From the NCBI RefSeq assembly GCF_900188455.1, contig NZ_FZOL01000002.1:175293-239292 (forward strand): a stretch of 64,000 bases of DNA, in the 5' to 3' direction. The notes beneath the pieces were generated by a model. It had not been told where the DNA came from and did not search any database. It was given only the letters and a program-made list of their open reading frames with translations. Below, one piece after another: positions 40,768-48,701 of the stretch. The DNA is from Pseudomonas japonica. GTDB lineage: Bacteria > Pseudomonadota > Gammaproteobacteria > Pseudomonadales > Pseudomonadaceae. Position 1 is the first letter of the stretch; each line of letters opens with the position of its first letter. The translations under genes and the position numbers were made by a program.

Positions 40768-40876
40768 AGAGCCCCCTACTGATGATGATTTACCAATTAA
40801 CGCCAGTAAATCGAGCCTCTGACACTTGGCTGAGCTAATGTTCAGGTTAGTCCAGCATTATCGACGCTGCAAAAAA

Positions 40877-40897
40877 CATGAACGCCCGACGTTCATG
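40877..40897. promoter_or_regulatory. Operator-like inverted repeat
   Basis: CATGAACG-CCCGA-CGTTCATG: perfect eight-base arms. It ends eleven bases before the GGAGG ribosome site (40908-40912) of the gene at 40918, so it could act as a repressor site or as a small hairpin in the leader. Confidence 0.45.
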
Positions 40898-40917
40898 AAT
40901 GATGATTGGAGGATTAA

Positions 40918-41616
40918 ATGAAATCGCTTCTCGTTCTTGTACTTGCCTTTGCAGGTACACCTATTGCTTTAGCCGATAGCTGTCCAGATGTTTTAAATAC
41001 GGCAAGTGGATCCGTTGATCTACGAAGCTTCATCAATACCTATGGCGCGAACGCATTGGCCAACGCTCAATTAGGCCTGGATCAAAGTCGTGCGCAAGAT
41101 TGCTCAAGCGTATTGAACTCTGAAGAGTGCGAGGCGACTGTTGAGCTGGCAGCATTGATGGTTAGCACGCTGCAGAGCTGTTTGAGCAAGGTGATAACCG
41201 AGTCCATATCCAAGCCTTCGCCCCCCAGTAATCCTCCCGAAAAAAAGAGTAAATCCATCGATAAAGTCGCTGCCGATGCCGCCAATGATCCTGCAAGCAA
41301 CCCGTGGGCCTCGGAAGGGAATAACTCAAAAGCCAAGTCACCAAACAACGAAAAGGTGAATATTGAAGCCCAGGGCTGCCCCTATGTAATACAGGACATT
41401 CCAGGAGCCTTTCACTCGCCAAAAACTTATATTTGCTATCAGGGTCGAACCCAGAAGTGTGATATCAGCGGAAAAAAAAATGGAACCGTGACTTACGGAT
41501 GGCGAGTTACCAACCAGTCGGACTGCATACACCCCGAGGGCTGGATTGATGTTGTAACGGTAGAGTCGAATGCGGCCTTTGCTCGGAAGCAGACCAAGGT
41601 ACATGAAGATGAATAA
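40918..41616 (+). CDS. Secreted protein of unknown function
   Basis: 232 residues: signal peptide (about 1-19, GTPIALA/DS), then a helical N-terminal part with four cysteines (SCPDVL, QDCSSV, EECEAT, QSCLSK). A Ser/Pro/Lys-rich linker follows (about 98-145), then a small C-terminal domain with four more cysteines (GCPYVIQDI, YICYQ, QKCDISG, SDCIHPEGW). Periplasmic or exported. No family recognised. A strong GGAGG precedes the ATG. Lower G+C than core genes; divergent from the lipoprotein gene, and the two may belong together. Confidence 0.72.
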   Translation: MKSLLVLVLAFAGTPIALADSCPDVLNTASGSVDLRSFINTYGANALANAQLGLDQSRAQDCSSVLNSEECEATVELAALMVSTLQSCLSKVITESISKPSPPSNPPEKKSKSIDKVAADAANDPASNPWASEGNNSKAKSPNNEKVNIEAQGCPYVIQDIPGAFHSPKTYICYQGRTQKCDISGKKNGTVTYGWRVTNQSDCIHPEGWIDVVTVESNAAFARKQTKVHEDE

Positions 41617-41625
41617 CGCGAGTCC

Positions 41626-41766
41626 ATGTCGCCAGAGCAGATCTACCTGATTGATGACTCCACCGAAAACGTCCGGACAGCAAGAAGCTTCGGATGGAAA
41701 GCTGTTGAATGGCGCAAAGGCTCGAAGCTTGCAATTGAGATGAGTCGACTCACGGCCGAAAACTAA
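41626..41766 (+). pseudogene. C-terminal remnant of a HAD-superfamily hydrolase
   Basis: 46-codon frame reading IYLIDDSTENVRTARSFGWK followed by AVEW. This closely matches the final catalytic-loop region of HAD phosphatases (hydrophobic-DDS-x-x-N-x-x-x-A-x-x-x-G). The N-terminal nucleophile motif DxDxT is absent upstream, where the unrelated secreted-protein gene ends nine bases earlier in the same frame. Likely the tail of a gene cut by insertion of the accessory segment. Confidence 0.6.
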
Positions 41767-41891
41767 TGCCGGATTCAGGTTTTTTGTTCGTGCGCGAAAA
41801 ACCACCCGCGCATTGATCGATATCAATACGCCATCACTCGATCTATGTAAGTTGTGGGTTGGACATTCGAAGGAACAGAAGGCCCGATCCC

Positions 41892-42938
41892 ATGAGTGAA
41901 GAAACCCCCGTCCTGCCGCTCCCAGAGCCCGGGGTAAGCACGCACCACGTCACACCCCACAAGCCCGCCACCCCGCGCCCGCCACGCCGCTCACGCAAGC
42001 CTTCGCCGATCGTCGAGACCGATATCGAGCCGAACAGCCCGGCCGCCCTCGAAATCGCCCATGCACCGCATGGCACCGACGAAGACAGCGCGTCGGCGCA
42101 GTTGCCGCACAGTTATCCGTACAGCACGCGCATGCGCCGCGCCGAGTACGACAAGGCCAAGCACGCGCTGCAGATCGAACTGCTGAAGGTGCAGAACTGG
42201 GTCAAGGAAACCGGCCAGCGCGTGGTCATCCTGTTCGAAGGCCGGGATGCCGCGGGCAAGGGCGGCACCATCAAGCGCTTCATGGAGCACCTGAACCCGC
42301 GCGGCGCGCGGATCGTCGCCCTGGAAAAACCGTCCGAGCAGGAAAAGGGCCAGTGGTATTTCCAGCGCTACATCCAGCACCTGCCGACCGCGGGCGAGAT
42401 GGTCTTCTTCGACCGCTCCTGGTACAACCGCGCCGGCGTCGAGCGGGTCATGGACTTCTGCACGCCGCTGCAGTACCTGGAGTTCATGCGCCAGGCCCCG
42501 GAGCTGGAGCGCATGCTGTGCAACAGCGGCATCCTGCTGTTCAAGTACTGGTTCTCGGTGAACCGCGAGGAACAACTGCGCCGCTTCATCTCGCGCCGTG
42601 ACGACCCGCTCAAGCACTGGAAGCTGTCGCCCATCGACATCAAGTCGCTGGACAAGTGGGGCGAGTACACCGCGGCCAAGGAAGCCATGTTCTTCCACAC
42701 CGACACCGCCGATGCGCCATGGACCGTGATCAAGTCGGACGACAAGAAGCGCGCGCGGCTCAACTGCATCCGCCACTTCCTGCACTCGCTGGATTACCCG
42801 GGCAAGGACTTCCGCGTCGCCCACGAACCCGACCCGCTGCTGGTGGGCCGTGCTTCGCGTGAGATCGAGGAAGACCGTCGCGACGAGGAAGACGTGCAAC
42901 TGCAGAGCCGGGTCAGCTCCCTGGTGCTGCCGCGCTGA
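41892..42938 (+). CDS. ppk2: Polyphosphate kinase 2
   Basis: 348-residue one-domain PPK2 transferring phosphate between polyphosphate and nucleoside diphosphates. Walker A is FEGRDAAGKGGTIKRF (near 117), Walker B FFDRSWYNRAGVERVM (near 175), then a lid with the paired basic residues FISRRDDP. A Pro/Arg-rich, poorly conserved N-terminal extension of about 80 residues precedes the kinase core. ATG at 41892 is preferred to an in-frame start 11 codons upstream. Cytosolic, single gene. Confidence 0.94.
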   Translation: MSEETPVLPLPEPGVSTHHVTPHKPATPRPPRRSRKPSPIVETDIEPNSPAALEIAHAPHGTDEDSASAQLPHSYPYSTRMRRAEYDKAKHALQIELLKVQNWVKETGQRVVILFEGRDAAGKGGTIKRFMEHLNPRGARIVALEKPSEQEKGQWYFQRYIQHLPTAGEMVFFDRSWYNRAGVERVMDFCTPLQYLEFMRQAPELERMLCNSGILLFKYWFSVNREEQLRRFISRRDDPLKHWKLSPIDIKSLDKWGEYTAAKEAMFFHTDTADAPWTVIKSDDKKRARLNCIRHFLHSLDYPGKDFRVAHEPDPLLVGRASREIEEDRRDEEDVQLQSRVSSLVLPR

Positions 42939-43067
42939 AGCCTGCAGTGCGCCCGGCATGCCGGGCGCCGCTGCCTGCGGTCCGTTAATCCCCTCGCCGG
43001 CTTGGGTTTCCCGGTCAACTGCGCTTCAATACGCGCCATTTGACTGACTTCGCACAAGGGAATCCCC

Positions 43068-43502
43068 ATGGCCTCGAACACCAAACAACAGAAACGCGCC
43101 AAACGCGCCGCCACCAAGGCCCGCGAGAACCGCATGGTGCGCAGCGGCCAGGCAGTCAAGGGCGGTGGCGAAGCCTCCAGTGCCAGTGTCCAGCAGGTAT
43201 TCGACAAGGCGATGAGTTCGAACAGCTACGCCGGGCTGTTCGACAAGATGAAGAAAGCCCAGGAGACCAGCCTGGAAGCGATGATCGCCGTGTTCATGGT
43301 CGACCCGCTGCTGACCCTGGTGCTCAAGGGCCACAAGGAAGAGCACGCGACCGACTACATCTGCATGGTCTTCTGCGCCTACCGCAAATGGCTGGACGGC
43401 ACCGAGGAAGCCGAGGCCATGGCCTGGCTGGAGAGCGAGGAGTTCCAGGACGCCTATGTGGCGGCGTCGGAGCTGGTGTCGAAGCAGAAGAAGTTTGCCT
43501 GA
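43068..43502 (+). CDS. Conserved hypothetical protein
   Basis: 144 residues with a very basic N-terminus (KQQKRAKRAATKARENRMVRSG) and a helical remainder containing FDKMKKAQETSLEAMIAVFMVDPLL and YICMVFCAYRKWLDG. No signal peptide. Function unknown; the basic start could bind nucleic acid or ribosomes, but no motif proves it. Same strand as ppk2, 129 bases downstream, and followed by a terminator hairpin. Confidence 0.78.
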   Translation: MASNTKQQKRAKRAATKARENRMVRSGQAVKGGGEASSASVQQVFDKAMSSNSYAGLFDKMKKAQETSLEAMIAVFMVDPLLTLVLKGHKEEHATDYICMVFCAYRKWLDGTEEAEAMAWLESEEFQDAYVAASELVSKQKKFA

Positions 43503-43546
43503 CCCACGCAGAGCCGCGCTCCTGCAACGGACGTTCTCGTGCCAAT

Positions 43547-43577
43547 GAAAAAGGTCGCGATCCAGTCGCGGCCTTTT
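43547..43577. terminator. Rho-independent terminator
   Basis: AAAAAGGTCGCGA pairs with TCGCGGCCTTTTT around a short loop. It lies between convergent genes, so it can serve both directions. Confidence 0.85.
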
Positions 43578-43593
43578 TGCATTTCCAGCTCGA

Positions 43594-44988
43594 TCAGTTA
43601 TCCAGCACCAACCGCCCAGCCTTCTCCGCCTTGCGCTTGCGCGCCACCAGCAGACCGGCGGCCACCACGGCAATGCTCAGCAGCCCGGTGGAAATCACCT
43701 CGGCACGATGGTCCGGACGCACCAGCATCAGGGTCAGCACAGCAATGATGAAGAAGATGGTGGCCCAGGTCAGCACCGGGAATGCCCACATCTTGAACGC
43801 GATCTTCTCGCCACGGGCCATGCGCTGACGACGCATGCGCAGTTGCGACACGGCGATCACCAGGTACACCAGCAAGGCAATGGCGCCCGAACTGGCCAGC
43901 AGGAACTCGAACACCTGCGCCGGCGCCACATAGTTGGCGAACACCGTGAGGAACGCCGCCGCGGTGGACAGCAGCACCGCCCAGTGCGGCGTGCCGCTGG
44001 CGTTGGTGCGCTGGGCGAGCGCCGGGGCATCGCCGCGCTTGCTCAGGGAGAACAGCATGCGCGACGAGGTGTACAGCGCCGAGTTCAGGCAACTGGTCAC
44101 GGCGATCAGCACGACGATGTCGACGATCAGCTTGGCATGCGGGATGCCCATCAGTTGCAGCACGGTCTGGTACGAACCGACTTCCGCCAGCTCGCCGGCA
44201 TTCCACGGCACCAGGGCGACGACGATGAAGATCGAGACGAGATAGAACAGGAAGATCCGCCAGATCACCGAGTTGGTCGCCTTGCTGATCTGCCGGCCCG
44301 GATCCTTCGACTCGGCGGCGGCGATGGTGACGATTTCGGTCCCCATGAACGAGAACATGGTGGTCAGCATGGCGCCCAGCACCGCGCCGAGGCCGTTGGG
44401 CATGAAGCCCTGGGTGTCGAACAGATGGCTGACACCGCTGACCTGGCTGTTCGGCATGAAACCGAAGATCGCCGCCAGGCCGAGAATGATGAAGCCGATG
44501 ATCGCCACCACCTTGAGCAGGGCGAACCAGAATTCGAACTCACCGTAGTTCTTCACGCTGAACAGGTTGGTCGCGGTCAGCAGCAGGGTGATGACCAGGG
44601 TGAACACCCAGATCGCCACATCGGGGAACCAGGCATGCAGGATGGTCGCGGCGGCATTGGCCTCCAGTGGGATGACCAGCACCCAGAACCACCAGTACAG
44701 CCAGCCGATGGTGAAACCGGCCCAGTGCCCGATGGCACGGTCGGCGTAGGTGGAGAAGGAACCGGTGTCCGGCGAGGCCACGGCCATTTCGCCGAGCATG
44801 CGCATCACCAGTACCACCAGCGTGCCCGCCGCGGCGTAGGCCAGCAGCACGGCCGGACCGGCGGCGGCGATGGCATGGCCGGAGCCGACGAACAGACCGG
44901 CACCGATCACGCCAGCGATGGACAGCATGGTCACATGCCGTTGCTTGAGCCCCTGAGCGAGGTCATTGGAATTGTGCTTACCGCTCAT
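43594..44988 (-). CDS. gabP: Amino acid permease, GABA permease-like (APC family)
   Basis: 464-residue twelve-helix inner-membrane symporter of the APC/AAT group. It opens DLAQGLKQRHVTMLSIAGVIGAGLFVGSG, the substrate-site glycine loop of helix 1, and includes the AAT signature GEMAVASPDTGSFSTYA. Closest recognised type is GabP (4-aminobutyrate:H+ symport), but specificity among AAT permeases cannot be fixed from sequence. ATG at 44986-44988 gives MSGKHNSNDLAQG and family length; an upstream in-frame start would add a non-conserved tail. Confidence 0.85.
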   Translation of the reverse strand: MSGKHNSNDLAQGLKQRHVTMLSIAGVIGAGLFVGSGHAIAAAGPAVLLAYAAAGTLVVLVMRMLGEMAVASPDTGSFSTYADRAIGHWAGFTIGWLYWWFWVLVIPLEANAAATILHAWFPDVAIWVFTLVITLLLTATNLFSVKNYGEFEFWFALLKVVAIIGFIILGLAAIFGFMPNSQVSGVSHLFDTQGFMPNGLGAVLGAMLTTMFSFMGTEIVTIAAAESKDPGRQISKATNSVIWRIFLFYLVSIFIVVALVPWNAGELAEVGSYQTVLQLMGIPHAKLIVDIVVLIAVTSCLNSALYTSSRMLFSLSKRGDAPALAQRTNASGTPHWAVLLSTAAAFLTVFANYVAPAQVFEFLLASSGAIALLVYLVIAVSQLRMRRQRMARGEKIAFKMWAFPVLTWATIFFIIAVLTLMLVRPDHRAEVISTGLLSIAVVAAGLLVARKRKAEKAGRLVLDN

Positions 44989-45595
44989 AAAACTACCTAT
45001 GCAAAGAATGGGGGATCTTCCCGCGTTCGAGGCCGCATGCCCTTTTGGGGCGCCCTGGGTCTCGTGAGAGGTGGATGGCAATAAGCGGGCCAGGTTGATG
45101 AACCGTTTATGTCGAAATACCCCGTAACCACGACAGACAAGGCCTGCGGCGCTTTCAGCCAGCCATTGGCCGAAAGGCCGCCAAACTTGCCAGACTTCGC
45201 CGGATTACTGAAATACCCACTTACAATTAGAAATGGGTGCGCCATAACCGAACACAGGTAACACCCAGTGCAACTTTACGAATCAAAAAGGTGCAACCTT
45301 AAGGCGTGAAAGTGCTTCACACAGGCGCCACCCGCCATCGCCGCGACCAAATACAACTTTCCAGCGGCGGCCAAAAATGGCACCATCGCGCCTTTTTTCA
45401 TGCCGGCTCCGGCCCCGCGAAGCGGAATGGCGGACAGCGACGCGACAGTCCCCTGCGACGATGCGACACCCGCCGCCCCCATGGCCGACCACACTGCTCG
45501 ACCTTCTTGGCTGCGATCCGAGCGCTATGCTAGCGTGGCGCCTCGCCAGGACGGCCGCCAACAAGCAGAACGCACAGAACATATGAGGACCGCAC
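44989..45595. other. Long gabP-ABC transporter intergenic region
   Basis: About 600 bases with no convincing gene; the open frames are G+C-rich shadows lacking ribosome sites. It must hold the divergent promoters. Two direct GTGCAAC copies (45268 and 45291) lie in an A/T-rich patch and may mark a regulator site. Confidence 0.55.
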
Positions 45596-46369
45596 ATGGC
45601 CCAGGCCACGCCCGCGCTGGAAATCCGCAACCTGCACAAACGCTACGGTGAACAGGAGATTCTCAAAGGCATTTCCCTCACCGCCCGCGACGGCGACGTG
45701 ATCTCCATCCTCGGTTCCTCCGGTTCCGGCAAATCGACCTTGCTGCGCTGCATCAACCTGCTGGAAAACCCGCACCAGGGCGAAATCCTCGTCGCCGGCG
45801 AAGCGCTCAAGCTCAAGGTCGCGCGCAATGGCGAGCTGGTCGCCGCCGACGGCAAGCAGATCAACCGCATGCGCAGCGAAATCGGCTTCGTCTTCCAGAA
45901 TTTCAACCTGTGGCCGCACATGACCATCCTCGACAACATCATCGAGGCGCCACGCCGCGTACTGGGCCAGAGCAAGGCCGAGGCGATCGAGCATGCCGAA
46001 GCGCTGCTGGACAAGGTCGGCATCCACAACAAGCGACACAGCTACCCCAGCGAACTCTCGGGCGGCCAGCAGCAGCGCGCGGCCATCGCCCGCACCCTGG
46101 CGATGAAGCCCAAGGTCATCCTGTTCGATGAACCGACCTCCGCACTGGACCCGGAAATGGTCCAGGAAGTCCTCAACGTCATCCGCGCGCTGGCCGAAGA
46201 AGGCCGCACCATGCTGCTGGTGACCCACGAAATGAGCTTCGCCCGGCAGGTGTCCAGCGAAGTCGTCTTCCTCCATCAGGGCCTGATCGAAGAGCAGGGA
46301 ACGCCGCAGCAGGTTTTCGAAAACCCGACCTCGGCGCGTTGTAAGCAATTCATGTCCAGCAACCGCTAA
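45596..46369 (+). CDS. Polar amino acid ABC transporter, ATP-binding protein (HisP/AotP-like)
   Basis: 257-residue ABC ATPase: Walker A GSSGSGKSTLLRC (near 39), the insertion typical of HisP/ArtP types (about 65-85), Q-loop VFQNFNLWPH, signature LSGGQQQRAAIARTLA (near 150), Walker B VILFDEPTSALDP. Inner face of the membrane. First of four genes ATPase-SBP-permease-permease; the SBP starts 13 bases downstream. Confidence 0.94.
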   Translation: MAQATPALEIRNLHKRYGEQEILKGISLTARDGDVISILGSSGSGKSTLLRCINLLENPHQGEILVAGEALKLKVARNGELVAADGKQINRMRSEIGFVFQNFNLWPHMTILDNIIEAPRRVLGQSKAEAIEHAEALLDKVGIHNKRHSYPSELSGGQQQRAAIARTLAMKPKVILFDEPTSALDPEMVQEVLNVIRALAEEGRTMLLVTHEMSFARQVSSEVVFLHQGLIEEQGTPQQVFENPTSARCKQFMSSNR

Positions 46370-46382
46370 CGGAGCAACACGC

Positions 46383-47138
46383 ATGCAGACCTACAAGAAA
46401 TTCCTCCTGGCCGCTGCCGCCACGCTGGTGTTCTCGGCCAATGCCATGGCCGCGGAAAAACTGCGGATGGGTATCGAGGCGGCCTACCCGCCGTTCAACA
46501 GCAAGGACGCCAGTGGCCAGGTGGTCGGCTTCGACAAGGACATCGGCGACGCCCTGTGCGCCAAGATGAAGGTCGAGTGCGAAGTGGTCACCTCCGACTG
46601 GGACGGCATCATCCCGGCCCTGAACGCCAAGAAGTTCGACTTCATCGTCTCGTCGCTGTCGATCACCGACGAGCGCAAGCAGGCCGTCGATTTCACCAAG
46701 CGCTACTACTCGAACAAGCTGCAGTTCATCGCGCCGAAGAACGTCGACTTCAAGACCGACAAGGACGCCCTGAAAGGCAAGGTCATCGGTACCCAGCGCG
46801 CCACCCTGTCCGCCACCTGGCTGGAAGACACCTACGGCAGCGACATTGAAGTGAAGCTGTACGACACCCAGGAAAACGCCTACCTCGACCTGACCTCCGG
46901 CCGTGTCGACGCGCTGCTGGCCGACAAGTACGTGAACTACGACTGGCTGAAGTCCGATGCCGGCAAGAACTACGAGTTCAAGGGCGAACCCGTGGTGGAA
47001 AGCGACGAAATCGGTATCGCCGTGCGCAAGGGTGACAAGCAGCTGGTCGACAAGCTGAACACCGCGCTGGACGAAATCATCGCCGACGGCACGTACAAGA
47101 AGATCAACGACAAGTACTTCCCGTTCAGCATCTATTGA
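46383..47138 (+). CDS. Polar amino acid ABC transporter, periplasmic binding protein
   Basis: 251 residues: signal peptide (about 1-23, NAMA/AEKL), then an SBP_bac_3 fold with IEAAYPPFNSKDASGQVVGFD. The aspartate and arginine ligand-binding segments SSLSITDERKQAVDFT and IGTQRATLSATW are those of the lysine/arginine/ornithine and histidine binding group. Basic amino acids or histidine are the likely ligands; opine-type ligands are possible. Confidence 0.92.
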   Translation: MQTYKKFLLAAAATLVFSANAMAAEKLRMGIEAAYPPFNSKDASGQVVGFDKDIGDALCAKMKVECEVVTSDWDGIIPALNAKKFDFIVSSLSITDERKQAVDFTKRYYSNKLQFIAPKNVDFKTDKDALKGKVIGTQRATLSATWLEDTYGSDIEVKLYDTQENAYLDLTSGRVDALLADKYVNYDWLKSDAGKNYEFKGEPVVESDEIGIAVRKGDKQLVDKLNTALDEIIADGTYKKINDKYFPFSIY

Positions 47139-47193
47139 TTCGCCCCGACCGGCATCGCCCTGCGCGGTGCCGGTCCCTTGAACACTCCTGCCC

Positions 47194-47889
47194 ATGAATA
47201 TTGATCTACACGGATTCGGGCCGGCGCTTGCCGCTGGCACGCTGATGACCGTCAAACTGGCGCTGTCGGCGCTGTGCCTGGGCCTGGCCCTCGGCCTGCT
47301 CGGTGCATTGGCCAAGACCTCGCCGTACAAACCCCTGCGCTGGGTCGGCGGCAGCTACTCGACCATCGTTCGCGGCGTACCGGAACTGCTCTGGGTACTC
47401 TTCATCTATTTCGGCTCGGTCACCCTGATGAGCCAACTCGGCGACCTGCTGGGCATCCCCGGCCTGGAACTGAGCGCCTTCGCCGCCGGCGTCATCGCCC
47501 TCGGCCTGTGCTTCGGTGCCTATGCCACGGAAGTGTTCCGCGGCGCGCTGCTGGCGATCCCCAAGGGCCACCGTGAAGCGGGCCTGGCGCTGGGCCTGTC
47601 GAAGGGGCGGATCTTCTCGAAACTGGTGCTGCCGCAGATGTGGCGCATCGCCCTGCCTGGCCTCGGCAACCTGTTCATGATCCTGATGAAGGACACCGCG
47701 CTGGTGTCGGTGATCGGCCTTGAAGAGATCATGCGCCAGTCGCAGAACGGCGTGACCAGCACCAAGGAACCGTTCACCTTCTACATGGTGGCGGCCATGA
47801 TCTACCTGGGCCTGACCATCCTCGCCATGACCGGCATGCACTTCATGGAAAAACGCGCCGGACGCGGCTTCGCGAGGGCCAACTCATGA
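47194..47889 (+). CDS. Polar amino acid ABC transporter, permease (HisQ-like)
   Basis: 231-residue inner-membrane permease with about five helices. The N-terminal signature SYSTIVRGVPELLWVLFIYFG is typical of the HisQ type. The EAA loop, HREAGLALGLSKGRIFSKLVLPQ (near 130), contacts the ATPase. Overlaps the next permease by four bases. Confidence 0.93.
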   Translation: MNIDLHGFGPALAAGTLMTVKLALSALCLGLALGLLGALAKTSPYKPLRWVGGSYSTIVRGVPELLWVLFIYFGSVTLMSQLGDLLGIPGLELSAFAAGVIALGLCFGAYATEVFRGALLAIPKGHREAGLALGLSKGRIFSKLVLPQMWRIALPGLGNLFMILMKDTALVSVIGLEEIMRQSQNGVTSTKEPFTFYMVAAMIYLGLTILAMTGMHFMEKRAGRGFARANS

Positions 47890-48575
47890 ATTGGGAAGTC
47901 ATCATCAAATGGCTGCCGCGCCTGGCCCAGGGCGCGACCCTGACCCTGGAACTGCTGGCCATCGCCGTCATCGTCGGCCTGATCATCGCCATCCCGCTGG
48001 GCATCGCCCGCTCCTCGCGGCTGTGGTACGTGCGCGCACTGCCCTATGGCTACATCTTCTTCTTCCGTGGCACGCCACTGCTGGTGCAGCTGTTCCTGGT
48101 CTACTACGGCCTGGCGCAGTTCGACGCGGTCCGTTCCAGCTCGCTGTGGCCGTACCTGCGCGACCCGTTCTGGTGTACCGCGCTGACCATGACCCTGCAC
48201 ACCGCGGCCTATATCGCCGAGATCCTGCGTGGTTCGCTGCAGGCCATCCCGCGTGGCGAGATCGAAGCGGCGCGGGCACTGGGCATGTCCCGCGCCACCG
48301 CGATGCTGCACATCCTGCTGCCGCGCGCCGCGCGCATCGGCCTGCCGGCGTACAGCAACGAAGTGATCCTCATGCTCAAGGCCAGTGCCCTGGCCAGTAC
48401 CGTGACCCTGCTGGACATCACCGGCATGGCCCGCACGATCATCGCCCGGACCTACATGCCGGTGGAGATCTTCTTCGCCGCGGGCGTGTTCTACCTGGTG
48501 ATCTCGTTCGTCCTGGTGCAGGCGTTCAAGCTGCTGGAGCGCCGGCTGCGGGTGGACGCGACCCAGGGTCGGTAA
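47886..48575 (+). CDS. Polar amino acid ABC transporter, permease (HisM-like)
   Basis: 229-residue partner permease. FFRGTPLLVQLFLVYYGLAQF near residue 58 and the EAA loop GEIEAARALGMSRATAMLHI near 120 are typical of HisM. Forms the heterodimeric channel with the upstream permease. Followed four bases later by a perfect hairpin (48579-48610), the likely end of the operon. Confidence 0.93.
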   Translation: MNWEVIIKWLPRLAQGATLTLELLAIAVIVGLIIAIPLGIARSSRLWYVRALPYGYIFFFRGTPLLVQLFLVYYGLAQFDAVRSSSLWPYLRDPFWCTALTMTLHTAAYIAEILRGSLQAIPRGEIEAARALGMSRATAMLHILLPRAARIGLPAYSNEVILMLKASALASTVTLLDITGMARTIIARTYMPVEIFFAAGVFYLVISFVLVQAFKLLERRLRVDATQGR

Positions 48576-48578
48576 GCT

Positions 48579-48610
48579 GAAATCGGGGCCGCGCAGGCGG
48601 CCCCGATTTC
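48579..48610. terminator. Hairpin ending the ABC transporter operon
   Basis: GAAATCGGGGCCGC-GCAG-GCGGCCCCGATTTC: fourteen perfect pairs with a four-base loop. The downstream T-run is lacking, but placement right after the last permease suggests termination. Confidence 0.75.
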
Positions 48611-48629
48611 ATGGGCAACCACAATCCCC

Positions 48630-48667
48630 GTGGGAGCGAGCTTGCTCGCGAATGGCCGCAAAGCGGC
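48630..48667. repeat. Single REP-like element
   Basis: GTGGGAGCGAGCTTGCTCGC followed by the GCCGCAAAGCGGC hairpin. An unpaired copy of a third REP subtype between the permease and methyltransferase genes. Confidence 0.7.
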
Positions 48668-48701
48668 TACCCCCTCCCTCCTCGATCCCCCGGGCCCGCC
48701 C

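Noticed and set aside
41338-41826. 162-codon minus-strand frame in the accessory patch
   Set aside because: Overlaps a better-supported gene with signal peptide and GGAGG; no ribosome site or recognisable domain.
39435-41890. Integrated element with tRNA-Phe attachment duplicates
   Set aside because: No integrase gene and no repeat of the tRNA 3' end were found, so only a composition-based accessory patch is claimed.
43708-45084. 458-codon frame opposite gabP
   Set aside because: Composition (His/Gln/Arg-rich) is typical of antisense to membrane-protein codons; no family resemblance.
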